64,000 nt of DNA from Cellulosimicrobium arenosum (GCF_014837295.1 NZ_JACYHB010000004.1:62001-126000), one strand, 5' to 3'; counted from the stretch's first letter, positions 39,779 to 49,614 are shown. Notes: generated by a model not told the origin, from the sequence alone. Numbers and translations are program-made.

Positions 39779-40837
39779 ATGCCGAGCCCCGAGCCGTCCC
39801 GCTCGCCCGACGAGAGCGCGCTCGGTCCGGGTTCGCCCGCCCCGGACCCACCGGTCCCGTCCGAGCCCTTCCTCCCAGAGTCCGCGAGCCCGCGAGTCGT
39901 CCGGAGCGAGGACTCGGGCAACGAGAGCGTCGTGACGGTCCTCGTCGCGTTCGCCGCGAACGCGCTGATCGCCGTCGCGAAGACGGCGGCGGCGCTCGTG
40001 ACCGGCTCCGCGTCGATGCTGGCCGAGGCGGTCCACTCGTGGGCCGACACGGGCAACGAGATCTTCCTCCTGATCGCCGACCGGCGCTCGCGGCGCCCTG
40101 CCGACCCCGCGCACCCGCTCGGCTTCGGCCGTGAGGCGTACGTCTGGTCGATGTTCGCCGCGATCGGGCTGTTCGCCGTCGGCGCCGGGGTGTCGATCAC
40201 GCACGGGGTGCAGGAGCTCCTCACGCCCGAGCCGGCGGGAGACTTCGGGGTCGCCTACGCGGTGCTGGGGCTCGCGTTCGTGCTCGAGGGCATCTCCTTC
40301 CTGCGCGCGCGCAAGCAGGTGCACGAGGGCGCGCGCGAGGCGGAGAGCGAGACGCTCGAGTACGTCATGACGACGTCCGACCCGACGTTGCGGGCCGTGT
40401 TCGCGGAGGACGCGGCGGCGCTCGTCGGGCTCGTCGTCGCGTTCGTGGGCGTGCTGGCCCACCAGCTGACGGGGTCGCCCGTCCCGGACGCGATCGGCTC
40501 GATCGTCGTGGGCCTGGTGCTCGCGGTGGTGTCCGTGGTCCTCATCGACCGCAACCGTCGCTTCCTCGTGGGCGAGGCCGCGTTCCCGCAGACCCGCGCC
40601 GCGGTCCTGCGGGCCATCGTCGCGATGCCACAGGTGGAGCGCGTGACCTATCTCCGACTGGAGTACGTGGGGCCGCGGTCGCTGTACCTCGTGGCGAGCG
40701 TCGACCTGACGGGCGACGACACCGAGGCGACCGTCGCTCGTCGCCTCGACGAGCTCGAGCGTGCGGCGACCGCGTCCCCGCTCGTCGCGGGGGCGGTCTT
40801 CACGGTGTCCACGCCGGAGGAGCCGTCGCTCGCCTGA
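39779..40837 (+). CDS. Cation diffusion facilitator (CDF/SLC30) transporter
   Basis: 352 residues: a ~40-residue Pro/Ser-rich N-terminus, six transmembrane helices with the metal-site motifs MLAEAVHSWADTGNEIFLLI (HxxxD) and AVFAEDAAALVGLVVAFVGV (D-x3-D-like), then a cytoplasmic C-terminal domain. It resembles the subfamily with a GFGREAYVWS segment. Zinc, iron or manganese is possible. A weak TAGACC lies 6 nt before the ATG and would be leaderless. Confidence 0.87.
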   Translation: MPSPEPSRSPDESALGPGSPAPDPPVPSEPFLPESASPRVVRSEDSGNESVVTVLVAFAANALIAVAKTAAALVTGSASMLAEAVHSWADTGNEIFLLIADRRSRRPADPAHPLGFGREAYVWSMFAAIGLFAVGAGVSITHGVQELLTPEPAGDFGVAYAVLGLAFVLEGISFLRARKQVHEGAREAESETLEYVMTTSDPTLRAVFAEDAAALVGLVVAFVGVLAHQLTGSPVPDAIGSIVVGLVLAVVSVVLIDRNRRFLVGEAAFPQTRAAVLRAIVAMPQVERVTYLRLEYVGPRSLYLVASVDLTGDDTEATVARRLDELERAATASPLVAGAVFTVSTPEEPSLA

Positions 40838-40863
40838 CGGTTTCGCCCGCACACCGTTCTCGC

Positions 40864-40869
40864 TAGGGT
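40864..40869 (+). promoter_or_regulatory. -10 element TAGGGT, leaderless promoter
   Basis: TAGGGT is followed by 6 nt and the ATG at 40876. Confidence 0.55.
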
Positions 40870-40875
40870 CGGGCG

Positions 40876-41760
40876 ATGGCCACGCGACGCACGCCCCGCC
40901 ACCGCGCGGGGGCGGTGTCGCCGGGAGCGTTCCGCGCTGCCCGACGACGGTCGGGCGAGGGCGCCCGGCATCAGCGGTTCTCGCCGGGCACGGCCGGCGC
41001 GGTGACGGCGGGCGTCGCGGCCGTGGTCCTCCTCGGTCCGAGCGTCGGTCTGGGCGCGGCCACCGCGAGCGGGGAGGTCCGTCCGGACCAGGCGGGTCCG
41101 CTCGGTCCCGTCGTCGCTGCGCTGCAGGGTGGTGACGCGAGCCCTGCCGCCGCGGTGGTGGCCGAGCGCCTCCCCGACACCGGTGCGCGTGGTGCGCACG
41201 ACCTGCAGGACGGTGCAGGCGTACCCGCAGGGGACGACGCCGCGAGCGGCAGGCCGTCGCCGGGGTCGAGCAGCCGGGGTGGCTCGTCCTCCGACGACTC
41301 CGCGCAGGTGGACGTCGGCACGGACGCCTCGGCTCCCGACGACGCCGAGGACCCGGAGGGCACCGGAGCCGACCGGGACGAGACCGGTGCTGAACCTGGC
41401 GGAGCGGCGGCCGTCGTCGAGCTGACGAACGCGGAACGGGCCGCTGCCGGCTGCGGCCCCCTCGCGGTGGACGAGCGGCTCACCGCGGCGGCCCGGCTGC
41501 ACAGCGAGGACATGGTGGAGCGCGACTACTTCGACCACACGAGCCTGGACGGACGCTCGCCCTGGGACCGCGCGAAGGCCCAGGGGTACGCCGACCCGTC
41601 GGGCGAGAACATCGCCGCGGGTCAGCGGACGGCCGAGGAGGTCGTGCGCGCGTGGATGGACTCGCCGGGACATCGCGCGAACATCCTCCACTGCGGGTTC
41701 CAGGACCTCGGCGTGGGGTACCAGGACGGGGTATGGACGCAGCTGTTCGGCTGGGGCTGA
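40876..41760 (+). CDS. Exported CAP-domain (SCP/PR1-like) protein
   Basis: 294 residues: a basic N-terminus with one hydrophobic signal/anchor segment (AVTAGVAAVVLLGPSVGLGA), a ~120-residue Ser/Asp/Gly-rich disordered region, then a CAP domain (~175-294) with VELTNAERAAAGCGPL, LHSEDMVERDYFDHTS, GENIAAGQRTAEEVVRAWMD and SPGHRANILHCGFQDLGVGY. The conserved His/Glu of the CAP cavity are present. Cysteines in AAGCG and LHCGF may pair. The function of bacterial CAP proteins is unknown. Confidence 0.88.
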   Translation: MATRRTPRHRAGAVSPGAFRAARRRSGEGARHQRFSPGTAGAVTAGVAAVVLLGPSVGLGAATASGEVRPDQAGPLGPVVAALQGGDASPAAAVVAERLPDTGARGAHDLQDGAGVPAGDDAASGRPSPGSSSRGGSSSDDSAQVDVGTDASAPDDAEDPEGTGADRDETGAEPGGAAAVVELTNAERAAAGCGPLAVDERLTAAARLHSEDMVERDYFDHTSLDGRSPWDRAKAQGYADPSGENIAAGQRTAEEVVRAWMDSPGHRANILHCGFQDLGVGYQDGVWTQLFGWG

Positions 41761-41828
41761 GTCACGCGTCGGTGCGGGCCGGCGTCGTGCCGACCCGCCC
41801 GTGACGGCCCGCCCGGAACGACTCCCGC

Positions 41829-42125
41829 TCAGATCCTGAACGTGTTCGTCGCGGTGGTCTCTGCCTCGTCGTAGTGGCCGGAGACGTTGCTGAGCATGGT
41901 GGAGATCCCCAGCAGGGCCTCCTGGACCTTGCGGCCGGAGTCGTCGAGCTGGCGGTAGAGCTCGGTGAACGCCGCCTTGCCGGAGCCCTCCCAGTCGTCT
42001 GCCAGCCCCTCGACCTTGGCCTTGAGGCCGTCGAGCTGGCTCATGATCTCGCCTGCTCCGCCGGAGAGGTCGCGTGAGACCCCCGCGAGCGACTCTGCCG
42101 AGACCCTGTACCCCGGTGCTGCCAT
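41829..42125 (-). CDS. WXG100-family type VII secretion substrate
   Basis: 98 residues, two helices joined by the W45-E-G47 turn (DDWEGSGKAAF), with the C-terminal export signal Y85-x3-E89 (HYDEAE). The length is typical of EsxA-like proteins. It has no signal peptide. SD GGAAGGA is 9 nt before the ATG. The gene is divergent from the FtsK/SpoIIIE ATPase gene and preceded by a small membrane-protein gene. In characterised systems such proteins are secreted as helical-hairpin dimers. Confidence 0.92.
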   Translation of the reverse strand: MAAPGYRVSAESLAGVSRDLSGGAGEIMSQLDGLKAKVEGLADDWEGSGKAAFTELYRQLDDSGRKVQEALLGISTMLSNVSGHYDEAETTATNTFRI

Positions 42126-42281
42126 GAGTGCGTGTCCTTCCTCTGGGAAGGGGCAGCTGCTGCCCCCCTGTCGAGGGACATTCGTACCGCGGCGCCGCGG
42201 GCGCCGACAACGAGGTCGGCCTCGGCTGTGGACAACTGCGTCGTCGGGTACGACCGGACCCTGCCGCTCGACGAGATTCCG

Positions 42282-42741
42282 TCACTCGACGAGGTGGTGC
42301 TCGCCGACACCCTGGGCGGCCGGGTCCTCGACAGGTCCCGGTGGGCGACCGGATCCTCCGAGGATCAGGACCACCACGCACGCCAGGACCGCGACGAGCG
42401 CCAGGACGGACGCGACGACGAACGCCGGGCGGCGCCACAGCGGCCGGGGTGCGGCCTGGACGGTGAGCTCGGGCAGGGCGTGGTGGTCGCGCTCGAGGCG
42501 GACGCCCCCCCGCAGCGCGGGGTCGGTCCAGGAGGGCGACATGCCCGGGTGCGTCGCCGATCACGGGGTGCGTCCGGGTGCCGCGCGAGGTGGTCGGGCG
42601 GACGCCCGCCCGGGCCCCGTCGGGGCGGGCCGGCACGTACCGGGCGGGGCCGTCGTCGGGCCGTCGCGGCACGTACGGGGACGACGCCGCCGGGCGGGTG
42701 GGAGGGGACGCGGGCGACGGCTGGTCGAGGTGACGGGGCAC
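42282..42741 (-). pseudogene. Small single-pass membrane protein with a +1 frameshift at a G7 run
   Basis: A GTG at 42741 with SD GAGGAG opens a frame with coding-like codon use and a Pro-rich repeat (SPYVPRRPDDGPARYVPARP). From ~42535 coding character moves to the frame one base downstream, which encodes SWTDPALRGGVRLERDHHAL, a transmembrane helix (RRPAFVVASVLALVAVLACV) and the stop at 42282. Removing one G from the G7 run (C7 at 42504-42510 on the plus strand) joins both parts into a ~152-residue protein. The second frame also has its own ATG (42542, 86 codons), which lacks an SD. Sequencing error, phase variation or programmed shifting are all possible. Confidence 0.6.
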
Positions 42742-42795
42742 GGAGCTCCTCGGTTCGGACCGGGCTGTGGACGACGGAGGCCGGGGGGAGCCGCG

Positions 42796-42805
42796 ATGCT
42801 AGCGT
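42796..42805. promoter_or_regulatory. Overlapping divergent -10 elements of the type VII locus
   Basis: TAGCGT (42800-42805, plus) faces the ATPase gene and TAGCAT (42796-42801, minus) faces the membrane protein and WXG100 genes. They share two base pairs, so the two transcripts should compete for polymerase. Confidence 0.45.
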
Positions 42806-42886
42806 ACGGCGGGTTCGCGCCGGTCCTGGATGCACAGGGGCGGCCTCGACGACGCACGGGGGAGTCGTGATGGCGCAGGGACGAGC

Positions 42887-45800
42887 ATGCAGCTTCCCCT
42901 GACGGTGGGGTCGGGAGAGGGCACCAGGGACGTCGTCGTCGACGTCGCGCCGACGACGACCGTGGCCGAGCTCGCCGACGTCCTCGGCGTGGCCGCGTGC
43001 GACGTCGCGAGCGTCGACCCGGCCACCGACCTGGCGTCGAGCGGCATCCTGGCCGGCGTGGTGCTGCCGCGCGAGCACGGTGCGGACCTGCCTGCCGGGA
43101 CGGTTCGGCTCGAGGTCGTCGGGGGGCCGTTCGCGGGGGAGAGCGTCGCGCTGCCGACAGGGACGCGCATCACCCTCGGTTCGGGTGCGGCGATGCGGGT
43201 GCGGCTGCTGGACCCGGCGGTCGGCGACCATCACGTGACGCTCGAGGTCACGTCGGGCGCCGGCCACCCGAGCATGTCCGTGCACCCGCAGGGCGCCGCC
43301 GTCGTCCTCGTCGACGGCGTCGGGCTGACCGGCGCGCGCGAGGTGGGCCCGGACGACGTCGTGCAGGTCGGGTCGAGCCTGCTGCGGGTCGGGGTCGTGC
43401 CGGCGAGCGACGCCCACGTGGTGCCCGACGGCGTCGGCCACGTCGCGTTCAACCGTGGCGCGCGGATCCGTCCCCCGGTCGCGACACCCGCGGTGCGGGT
43501 TCCCGGTGGGAAGCCCGCGGACCGGGACCGTACGCCGCTCCCGTGGCTGGCCGCGCTCGTGCCCGTCGTGCTCGGGGTCACGATGGCGCTCGCCCTGGGC
43601 CGGTACTGGTACCTGATGATGGCCCTCGCGTCCCCGCTCATGGTCGTGGGCAGCTACGTCACGAGCCGCCGTGCGGCCCGCCGGAGCGGTCGTCGGACCG
43701 AGGAGACGTGGCGGCAGGAGGTGCTCGCCGCGCGTGCGCAGGTCGCCCGGCTCGTGACGGAGCAGCGGGTGCGCCGGTGGCACGACCACCCGGACCCCGT
43801 GGCGGTGCTCGACGTCGCGGTCGCCCCCGGCGCCCGGCTGTGGGAGCGGCGGGCGACCGACCCGGACGCGGTGACCGTGCGCGTCGGCGTCGCGGACCAG
43901 GACCTCGACGTGCGCTGGGAGGGAGCCCGTGCCCGCGTCGACGGCGTCGCCGTGAGCGTGGGTGTCTCGCCCTCCCCGGTCACGGTCGAGCTGAGCTCCG
44001 GCACCGTCGGCGTCGCGGGGCCGCGGGACGTCGCGGTGTCCCTCGCCCGGGCGATGCTCGTCCAGCTCGCGGTCCTCCGCTCGCCACGCGACCTGCGGGT
44101 CGTGCTGCTGTGCGAGGACACCGCGCAGGACGACTGGGACTGGGTGCGCTGGCTCCCGCACGTCGGCGGTGGCGCCGGTGCGTGCGTGCAGGTCGGCAAC
44201 ACGCCGGCGACCCGCCAGGCCCGGGTGCGCGAGCTGAGCGGGCTCGTGGAGTCGCGCCGCCGTGCGGCGCGCGAGAGCTCGCGTGCCGCGTTCGACACCC
44301 AGACGGTCGTCCTTCTCGACCAGGCGCGCGGGATGCGCCTCCTGCCGGGGATGGTGACGCTGCTCGAGCACGGTCCGGCGGTCGGCGTCTTCGTCGTCGC
44401 GCTCGACGAGCACCGGTCGCGCCTGCCGCAGGAGTGCGCGACGGAGGTCGCCGTGGACCGCCAGGACACGACGACCGGTGAGGTCGTGGCGCGGGACGGC
44501 GTCGTCGGTCCCGTGCTGCTCGACGGCACCTCGCTCGACGTCGCGCGTCGCGCCGCACGTGCTCTCGCCCCGGTCGTGCACGTCGCGGGCGTCGGGGACG
44601 AGCACCTGCTGCCGTCGTCGGTGCGGCTTGTGGACCTCCTCGGCGTGGACCTGCAGGACCCGGCGCCGATCGTCGCGGCGTGGGCGGCCGTCCCGCGCTC
44701 GACGTACGCCGTCGTGGGTGCGGGCGCGGACGGCGTGCTCGGCGTCGACCTCGCGGAGGACGGACCGCACGGGCTCGTCGCGGGCACGACGGGATCCGGC
44801 AAGTCGGAGCTCCTCCAGACGCTCGTCGTGTCGCTCGCGCTGGTCAACCGTCCCGACGCGCTGACCTTCGTGCTCGTCGACTACAAGGGCGGGTCCGCGT
44901 TCGCGGACTGCGAGCGGCTGCCGCACACGGTCGGGATGGTGACGAACCTCGACGCGCGCGGCACCGAACGCGCCCTGGAGTCGCTCGACGCGGAGCTGGA
45001 GCGCCGTGAGACCGTGCTGCGCGACCTGGGGGCCAAGGACGCCGACGCCGCGTGGGAGCGCGACCCCGTCGCGGCCGCCGCGCGAGGGCTGGCCCGGCTC
45101 GTGCTCGTGATCGACGAGTTCGCCGAGCTCAGGACGGAGCTCCCCGACTTCGTCTCCGGTCTGGTGCGCATCGCGCGCGTCGGGCGCTCGCTCGGGGTGC
45201 ACCTGATCCTCGCGACGCAGCGACCTGCCGGCCAGATCACGGCCGAGATGCAGGCGAACACGAACCTGCGCGTCGCGCTGCGCGTCACGGACAGGACGGA
45301 CTCCACCGACGTGCTCGGCTCGGGCGAGGCCGCGTCGATCGGCTCTCGCCAGCCCGGGCGCGGCTTCGCCCGACGCGGCACCGGCGCCGCGCCCGTCGCG
45401 TTCCAGACGGCGCGCGTCGCCGGGCGACGGCCCGGCGCGGCACCGGCGACGACGTCCCCGCGGGCGGCGTCCGTGCCGTGGGAACGACTCGGGCTGCCCG
45501 TCGCGTTCGCACCCGACGCCGCTGATCGCGCGGACGTGGACCACGACGACACGGACCTGCGCGCCGTCGTCGACCTGCTCGGCGCCGCGGCCGCCGCGGC
45601 CGGGGTGGCGCGTCGCCCCTCCCCGTGGCTCCCCGAGCTCCCGGCGGTGGTGGACGTCGACGACGTCGTGGCCGGCGGGCGGGCCGCGCAGACCGCCGTC
45701 GTGCTGGGGCTGGAGGACCTGCCCGCGCAGCAGGCACAGGTGCCGCTCGAGTGGGACGTGGCGTCGGGTTCGCACGTCGCTGTGATCGGGGGCGCGCGCT

Positions 45801-47224
45801 CGGGCCGCACGTCGACGCTCCGCGTGGTCGTCGCCCAGCTCGCGGCGACGTGGTCGCCCGCCGACCTGCACCTGTACGCGCTCGACTGGGGTAACGGCGC
45901 GCTCGCGCCGATGGCAGGTCTGCCGCACTGCGGTGCGGTGGTGACACCGGTCGAGACCGGGCGACTGGAACGCTTCCTGCGCCGTCTGCACGCCGAGGTC
46001 GCCCGCCGTCAGCAGGTCCTCGCGGCCGGGGGCTTCGGCGACCTCGGCGAGCAGCGCGCCGCGGTGCACGGGTCGGAGCGGCTCGCGTACGCCGTGGTCG
46101 TCCTCGACGGGTGGGACCGGCTGGTCGGCGACGTCGCCGACCTGGACGCCTTCCGGTCGTCGTTCGCGCGGCTGCTGCGCGAGGCGCCCGCCGTGGGGCT
46201 GCGCGTCCTGCTGACCGGTGACCGGAGCCTGCTGGTGTCCGAGAGCAAGGTCATGGGTGCGGTGGAGACCCGGTACGTGCTGCCGCTGACGAGCCGCGAC
46301 GACTACCGCTCGATCGGGCTCCGGGAGCGGCACCTGCCACGCGAGGTCGGGCCCGGGCGGATGCTGTCGGGCGGTGCTCGGGTGCGAGAGGCGCAGATGG
46401 CGCTGCTCCCGGGCGCGGCCGACGGCCAGGGTCAGCAGGCCGCCTTCGTCGAGCGGATCGCCCGGGCGCGTGCCGTGCCGGGCCCCGTGCACCCGCCCCC
46501 GGGGTCCGGTGGCGCGACACCTCCGCTGCGCGTCGACGTGCTGCCCGACGCGATCTCCCGCACCGACGCGTCCGCGCTGCCCGTCGCGCCGGGATGTCCC
46601 GCCGACGGCGTCACGGTCGCCGTCGGTGGCGACTCGTTGTCGCGCTACACGGTGGACCTGTTCGACAGCCCTGGTCTCCTCGTCACCGGGGACCGTCGCA
46701 CCGGCCGGTCGACGGCGCTCGCGATGGTCCTGCGGCAGCTCGTGGACCGCGGCGCCGGAGTGCTGGTGGTCGCGCCCAAGGACTCGCCCGTCCGCCGGCT
46801 CGCGGTGCGCCGGGGTCTGCCGCTGTTCACCGGCGACGACCTGGACGCCGACGACGCGACGTTCGTCGCCACGGGCAGCCGCGCCACCGAGCAGGCGCGG
46901 GCCGCCGGCCTGGACCGCGTCGTGGTGGTGTGCGACGACGCCGAGCTGGTCAACGGCACCCGGGTCGGTGACACGATCCTGCGGTCCGCCGACCGCCTGG
47001 TCCACTGCGTCTCCGTGCTGCTCGACGCGACGGGCGGCTACAAGGGCCTGGACACGGAGGCCAGGAAGGCTCGCCAGGCGCTCGTGCTCAGCCCGACTCG
47101 GGCGGTCCAGGGGTCGGGGGCGGTCGGGACCATGATCCCGCCGCACGCGCTCGGCGCGCGCGGCCCCGGTGGCGGCGTCTGGTTCGACCACGGGACGTTC
47201 GTGCAGGTCCAGGTGCCGGGCTGA
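42887..47224 (+). CDS. FtsK/SpoIIIE type VII secretion ATPase (EssC/EccC-like)
   Basis: 1445 residues. An N-terminal ubiquitin-like and FHA-like region (MQLPLTVGSGEGTRDVVVDV to ~205) is followed by two transmembrane helices (WLAALVPVVLGVTMALALGR, WYLMMALASPLMVVGSYV; ~219-255) and three FtsK-type ATPase domains. The first is canonical (GTTGSGKSE near 632, LVLVIDEFAEL near 742). The second (GGARSGRTS near 968) and third (GDRRTGRST near 1268) have Arg instead of the Walker Lys and are probably inactive in hydrolysis. The order FHA-TM-three ATPases is that of Firmicutes EssC. No eccB/D/E or mycosin gene is in the window. The start MQL fits the domain better than the earlier ATG at 42830. Confidence 0.9.
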   Translation: MQLPLTVGSGEGTRDVVVDVAPTTTVAELADVLGVAACDVASVDPATDLASSGILAGVVLPREHGADLPAGTVRLEVVGGPFAGESVALPTGTRITLGSGAAMRVRLLDPAVGDHHVTLEVTSGAGHPSMSVHPQGAAVVLVDGVGLTGAREVGPDDVVQVGSSLLRVGVVPASDAHVVPDGVGHVAFNRGARIRPPVATPAVRVPGGKPADRDRTPLPWLAALVPVVLGVTMALALGRYWYLMMALASPLMVVGSYVTSRRAARRSGRRTEETWRQEVLAARAQVARLVTEQRVRRWHDHPDPVAVLDVAVAPGARLWERRATDPDAVTVRVGVADQDLDVRWEGARARVDGVAVSVGVSPSPVTVELSSGTVGVAGPRDVAVSLARAMLVQLAVLRSPRDLRVVLLCEDTAQDDWDWVRWLPHVGGGAGACVQVGNTPATRQARVRELSGLVESRRRAARESSRAAFDTQTVVLLDQARGMRLLPGMVTLLEHGPAVGVFVVALDEHRSRLPQECATEVAVDRQDTTTGEVVARDGVVGPVLLDGTSLDVARRAARALAPVVHVAGVGDEHLLPSSVRLVDLLGVDLQDPAPIVAAWAAVPRSTYAVVGAGADGVLGVDLAEDGPHGLVAGTTGSGKSELLQTLVVSLALVNRPDALTFVLVDYKGGSAFADCERLPHTVGMVTNLDARGTERALESLDAELERRETVLRDLGAKDADAAWERDPVAAAARGLARLVLVIDEFAELRTELPDFVSGLVRIARVGRSLGVHLILATQRPAGQITAEMQANTNLRVALRVTDRTDSTDVLGSGEAASIGSRQPGRGFARRGTGAAPVAFQTARVAGRRPGAAPATTSPRAASVPWERLGLPVAFAPDAADRADVDHDDTDLRAVVDLLGAAAAAAGVARRPSPWLPELPAVVDVDDVVAGGRAAQTAVVLGLEDLPAQQAQVPLEWDVASGSHVAVIGGARSGRTSTLRVVVAQLAATWSPADLHLYALDWGNGALAPMAGLPHCGAVVTPVETGRLERFLRRLHAEVARRQQVLAAGGFGDLGEQRAAVHGSERLAYAVVVLDGWDRLVGDVADLDAFRSSFARLLREAPAVGLRVLLTGDRSLLVSESKVMGAVETRYVLPLTSRDDYRSIGLRERHLPREVGPGRMLSGGARVREAQMALLPGAADGQGQQAAFVERIARARAVPGPVHPPPGSGGATPPLRVDVLPDAISRTDASALPVAPGCPADGVTVAVGGDSLSRYTVDLFDSPGLLVTGDRRTGRSTALAMVLRQLVDRGAGVLVVAPKDSPVRRLAVRRGLPLFTGDDLDADDATFVATGSRATEQARAAGLDRVVVVCDDAELVNGTRVGDTILRSADRLVHCVSVLLDATGGYKGLDTEARKARQALVLSPTRAVQGSGAVGTMIPPHALGARGPGGGVWFDHGTFVQVQVPG

Positions 47225-47257
47225 GCGCGGGCCTCGCGGGCGGACCGGGCCGCGTGC

Positions 47258-47812
47258 TCAGGCTCGCGCCTCGCGGTCGAGCAGGCTCCGCTTGATCTCC
47301 GGGCCGTACCGGTACCCGCCGAGTCCGCCGTCGCTGCGCAGCACGCGGTGGCACGGTACGAACAGCGCCGCGGCGTTCTGCGCGCACGCACCCGCGGCCG
47401 CGCGCACCGCGGCGGGCCGCCCGGACAGCTCGGCGTAGCCCGAGTACGTGACCGGGTCGCCGGCCTCGACCGTGCGCAGGACGTCCCACGCGTGCGTCCG
47501 GTACGGCCCGGAGACCTGGCGGACGGGGACGTCGTCGATCGCGTGCAGGTCGCCCCCGTAGTAGGCCCGTACCGCGACGACGGCGGGGGCGACGGCGTCG
47601 TGGTCCGGCCGGACCTCCTCGGTGCGCACCGGCCGCAGCGTCGGGTGGACGAGCGCGACGAGGGCGTCCACCGCGGACGTCCAGCCGGACGCGAGCACGG
47701 TGCCGTCCGGTGCGGCGACGATCGTGAACGGGCCGTCGGGCGTGGTGACGGTGGTGGCGCAGGCGGTGGTGGTGCCGGCGGTGGTCGTTACCGGGGCGGT
47801 GCTCGTGGTCAC
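47258..47812 (-). CDS. ogt: Methylated-DNA--[protein]-cysteine S-methyltransferase
   Basis: 184 residues. The active-site motif [12 protein letters not shown] carries acceptor Cys154, preceded by the helix-turn-helix segment [17 protein letters not shown], where family proteins usually have VGxAnxxNP. The final [18 protein letters not shown] is typical. It repairs O6-alkylguanine in a suicide reaction. The GTG at 47812 overlaps the Ada-AlkA stop (GTGA) and has SD GAAGGAG. Confidence 0.92.
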   Translation of the reverse strand: MTTSTAPVTTTAGTTTACATTVTTPDGPFTIVAAPDGTVLASGWTSAVDALVALVHPTLRPVRTEEVRPDHDAVAPAVVAVRAYYGGDLHAIDDVPVRQVSGPYRTHAWDVLRTVEAGDPVTYSGYAELSGRPAAVRAAAGACAQNAAALFVPCHRVLRSDGGLGGYRYGPEIKRSLLDREARA

Positions 47813-49518
47813 GGTGTCTCCTTCGGTGCGGTCGGTGCGGTCCGGGTGGTCGAGCCCGTTGCCGACGCCTGGGCGGCCGCACGCCACAGGTGCATCCCGG
47901 CGTACGAGCGCCACGGCGCCCAGCGCGCCGCACGGGCGGTCAGGGCACGGCGGTCGTCGGGCAGAGCGAGGGCACGGGCGCCCGCGCGCAGGGCGAGGTC
48001 GCCGTCGAGCAGGACGTCCGGGTCGTGCAGCACGCGCATCGCCACGTAGCCGGAGGTCCAGGGCCCGACGCCGGGCATCGCCTCGAGCGCCGCGCGCAGC
48101 GTCGCGGGGTCGTCCGCCGACGAGAGGGCGAGGTCGCCGGCGGCGAGCGCTCGCACGACGCCGAGGATCGCGGCGGTCCGTCGTGCCGGACCCCGGAGCC
48201 CGTCGCCCGCGCCCGCGGCGAGCTGGGCCGGCGTCGGGAAGAGGCGGGTCGGGCCGAGCCGGGACGCGAACGGGGTGCCCAGAGCCGCCGTCAGCCGGGT
48301 CAGGTGGGTGCGGGCCGCCGCCACCGAGATCTGCTGCCCGACGAGCGCGCGCACGAGGATCTCGGTCGGCTCGACCGCGCCCGGGACGCGGATGCCGGGT
48401 ACGGCCCGCACGGAGCAGGCGAGAGCGGGGTCCGCGTCCAGCGCCGCGTCGACCGCCTCCGGGTCGGCGTCGAGGTCGAAGAGCCGACGGATCCGTGCGA
48501 TCGCTGCGGGCAGGTCCGCGACCGACGTCAGCTCGAGCTCGACGCGGAACGACGGCGCCCCGCGCCCCGACCGGCTCGTGCCCGACGCCGGGACGTGGCC
48601 CGCGGCGTCGGGCAGGGGTCCGTAGGTGGCGCGGAACGCGCCCGGTCCGTGCGGCAGAGGCAGCGTGCGGGCGTAGGACAGGTGTGCCGGGTCGCTCGTG
48701 CCGACGACCTCCGCGCCGTCGACGGCGCGTGCGGCGAGGAAGGCGAACACTCCGCGTGCGTCGTACGGCTCGCGCAGGGGCAGGGTCAGGTCGAGCAGCG
48801 CCGAGCGGTCGTCGGCCGGGGCCCCGGGTGGGCCGTCGGGCGGGTTCTGCCGTCCCTGCGCTCCGTGCAGCCGCCGGGCCGGCGGGCCGGCGGGCGGGGC
48901 GCGTCGGGCGCGTCGGCGCAGCTCGCCCGGCGTGGTGCCGAACACCTCGGCGACCGTGTCGTTGAACTGGCGGATGCTGCCGAACCCGGACGCGTGGGCG
49001 ACGTCCGCGAGTCGCAGGTCGGTGCCGGTGACGAGGGACCGTGCCGTCTGCGCGCGCAGGGCGCGCGCGAGCGCGACCGGCCCGGCGCCCAGCTCGGCGA
49101 CCAGGACGCGGTGGACGTGGCGCGGCGTGTAGCCGAGACGGGCGGCGAGCCCGTCGACGCCGTCGCGGTCCACCACGCCGTCACCGACGAGGCGCATCGC
49201 GCGCGAGGCGAGGTCGTGGCCGAGGTCCCAGGCGGGGGTCCCCGGCACGGCCTCGGGCAGGCAGCGCTTGCACGCGCGGAACCCGGCGTCGTGCGCGGCG
49301 GCCGACGTCCGGAAGAACCTCACGTTCTCGGGCCGCGGCGTGCGGGCGGGGCACGAGGGCCGGCAGTAGATCCCGGTCGTGCGCACCGCGGTGATGAACT
49401 GGCCGTCGAACCGGCGGTCGCGCGACGCGATCGCCCGGTAGCGCTCGGCGAAGTCCGGGTCCGACAGGGCCTCCTCGGCGTCGGACGTGCCGTCCGGGTG
49501 CGGTGCCGTCGTCGTCAT
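47809..49518 (-). CDS. Ada-AlkA fusion: methylphosphotriester sensor, AraC HTH and 3-methyladenine glycosylase
   Basis: 569 residues. The N-terminal Ada zinc domain has Cys52, Cys56, Cys83 and Cys86, with the spacing of E. coli Ada Cys38/42/69/72. An AraC-type HTH follows (~100-205, [40 protein letters not shown]). The AlkA half (~240-540) has an HhH-GPD motif ([19 protein letters not shown], then PDVLLDGD with the catalytic Asp). A Pro/Arg-rich linker joins the two. It should sense alkyl damage, activate transcription and excise alkylated bases, and it is coupled to ogt. A GAGAAT six nt before the ATG may be a weak leaderless -10. Confidence 0.93.
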   Translation of the reverse strand: MTTTAPHPDGTSDAEEALSDPDFAERYRAIASRDRRFDGQFITAVRTTGIYCRPSCPARTPRPENVRFFRTSAAAHDAGFRACKRCLPEAVPGTPAWDLGHDLASRAMRLVGDGVVDRDGVDGLAARLGYTPRHVHRVLVAELGAGPVALARALRAQTARSLVTGTDLRLADVAHASGFGSIRQFNDTVAEVFGTTPGELRRRARRAPPAGPPARRLHGAQGRQNPPDGPPGAPADDRSALLDLTLPLREPYDARGVFAFLAARAVDGAEVVGTSDPAHLSYARTLPLPHGPGAFRATYGPLPDAAGHVPASGTSRSGRGAPSFRVELELTSVADLPAAIARIRRLFDLDADPEAVDAALDADPALACSVRAVPGIRVPGAVEPTEILVRALVGQQISVAAARTHLTRLTAALGTPFASRLGPTRLFPTPAQLAAGAGDGLRGPARRTAAILGVVRALAAGDLALSSADDPATLRAALEAMPGVGPWTSGYVAMRVLHDPDVLLDGDLALRAGARALALPDDRRALTARAARWAPWRSYAGMHLWRAAAQASATGSTTRTAPTAPKETP

Positions 49519-49614
49519 GGTGCGATTCTCGCCCGCGTCGCGCCCCTTCGGCTAGCGGGAATCGGACACGGCGGTCGGGGCCCGGCCGGCGACGACTCGA
49601 GCGTGGGTGACGAC

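Noticed and set aside
42870-42902. Ten-codon ATG frame just before the ATPase start
   Set aside because: It overlaps the ATPase start out of frame, lacks a Shine-Dalgarno and shows no coding signature.
42365-47191. Antisense open frame of 1608 codons opposite the type VII ATPase gene
   Set aside because: It arises from the extreme G/C bias at third positions of the true gene. Its product is Arg/His-rich with no domain, and the sense strand encodes a full FtsK/SpoIIIE protein.
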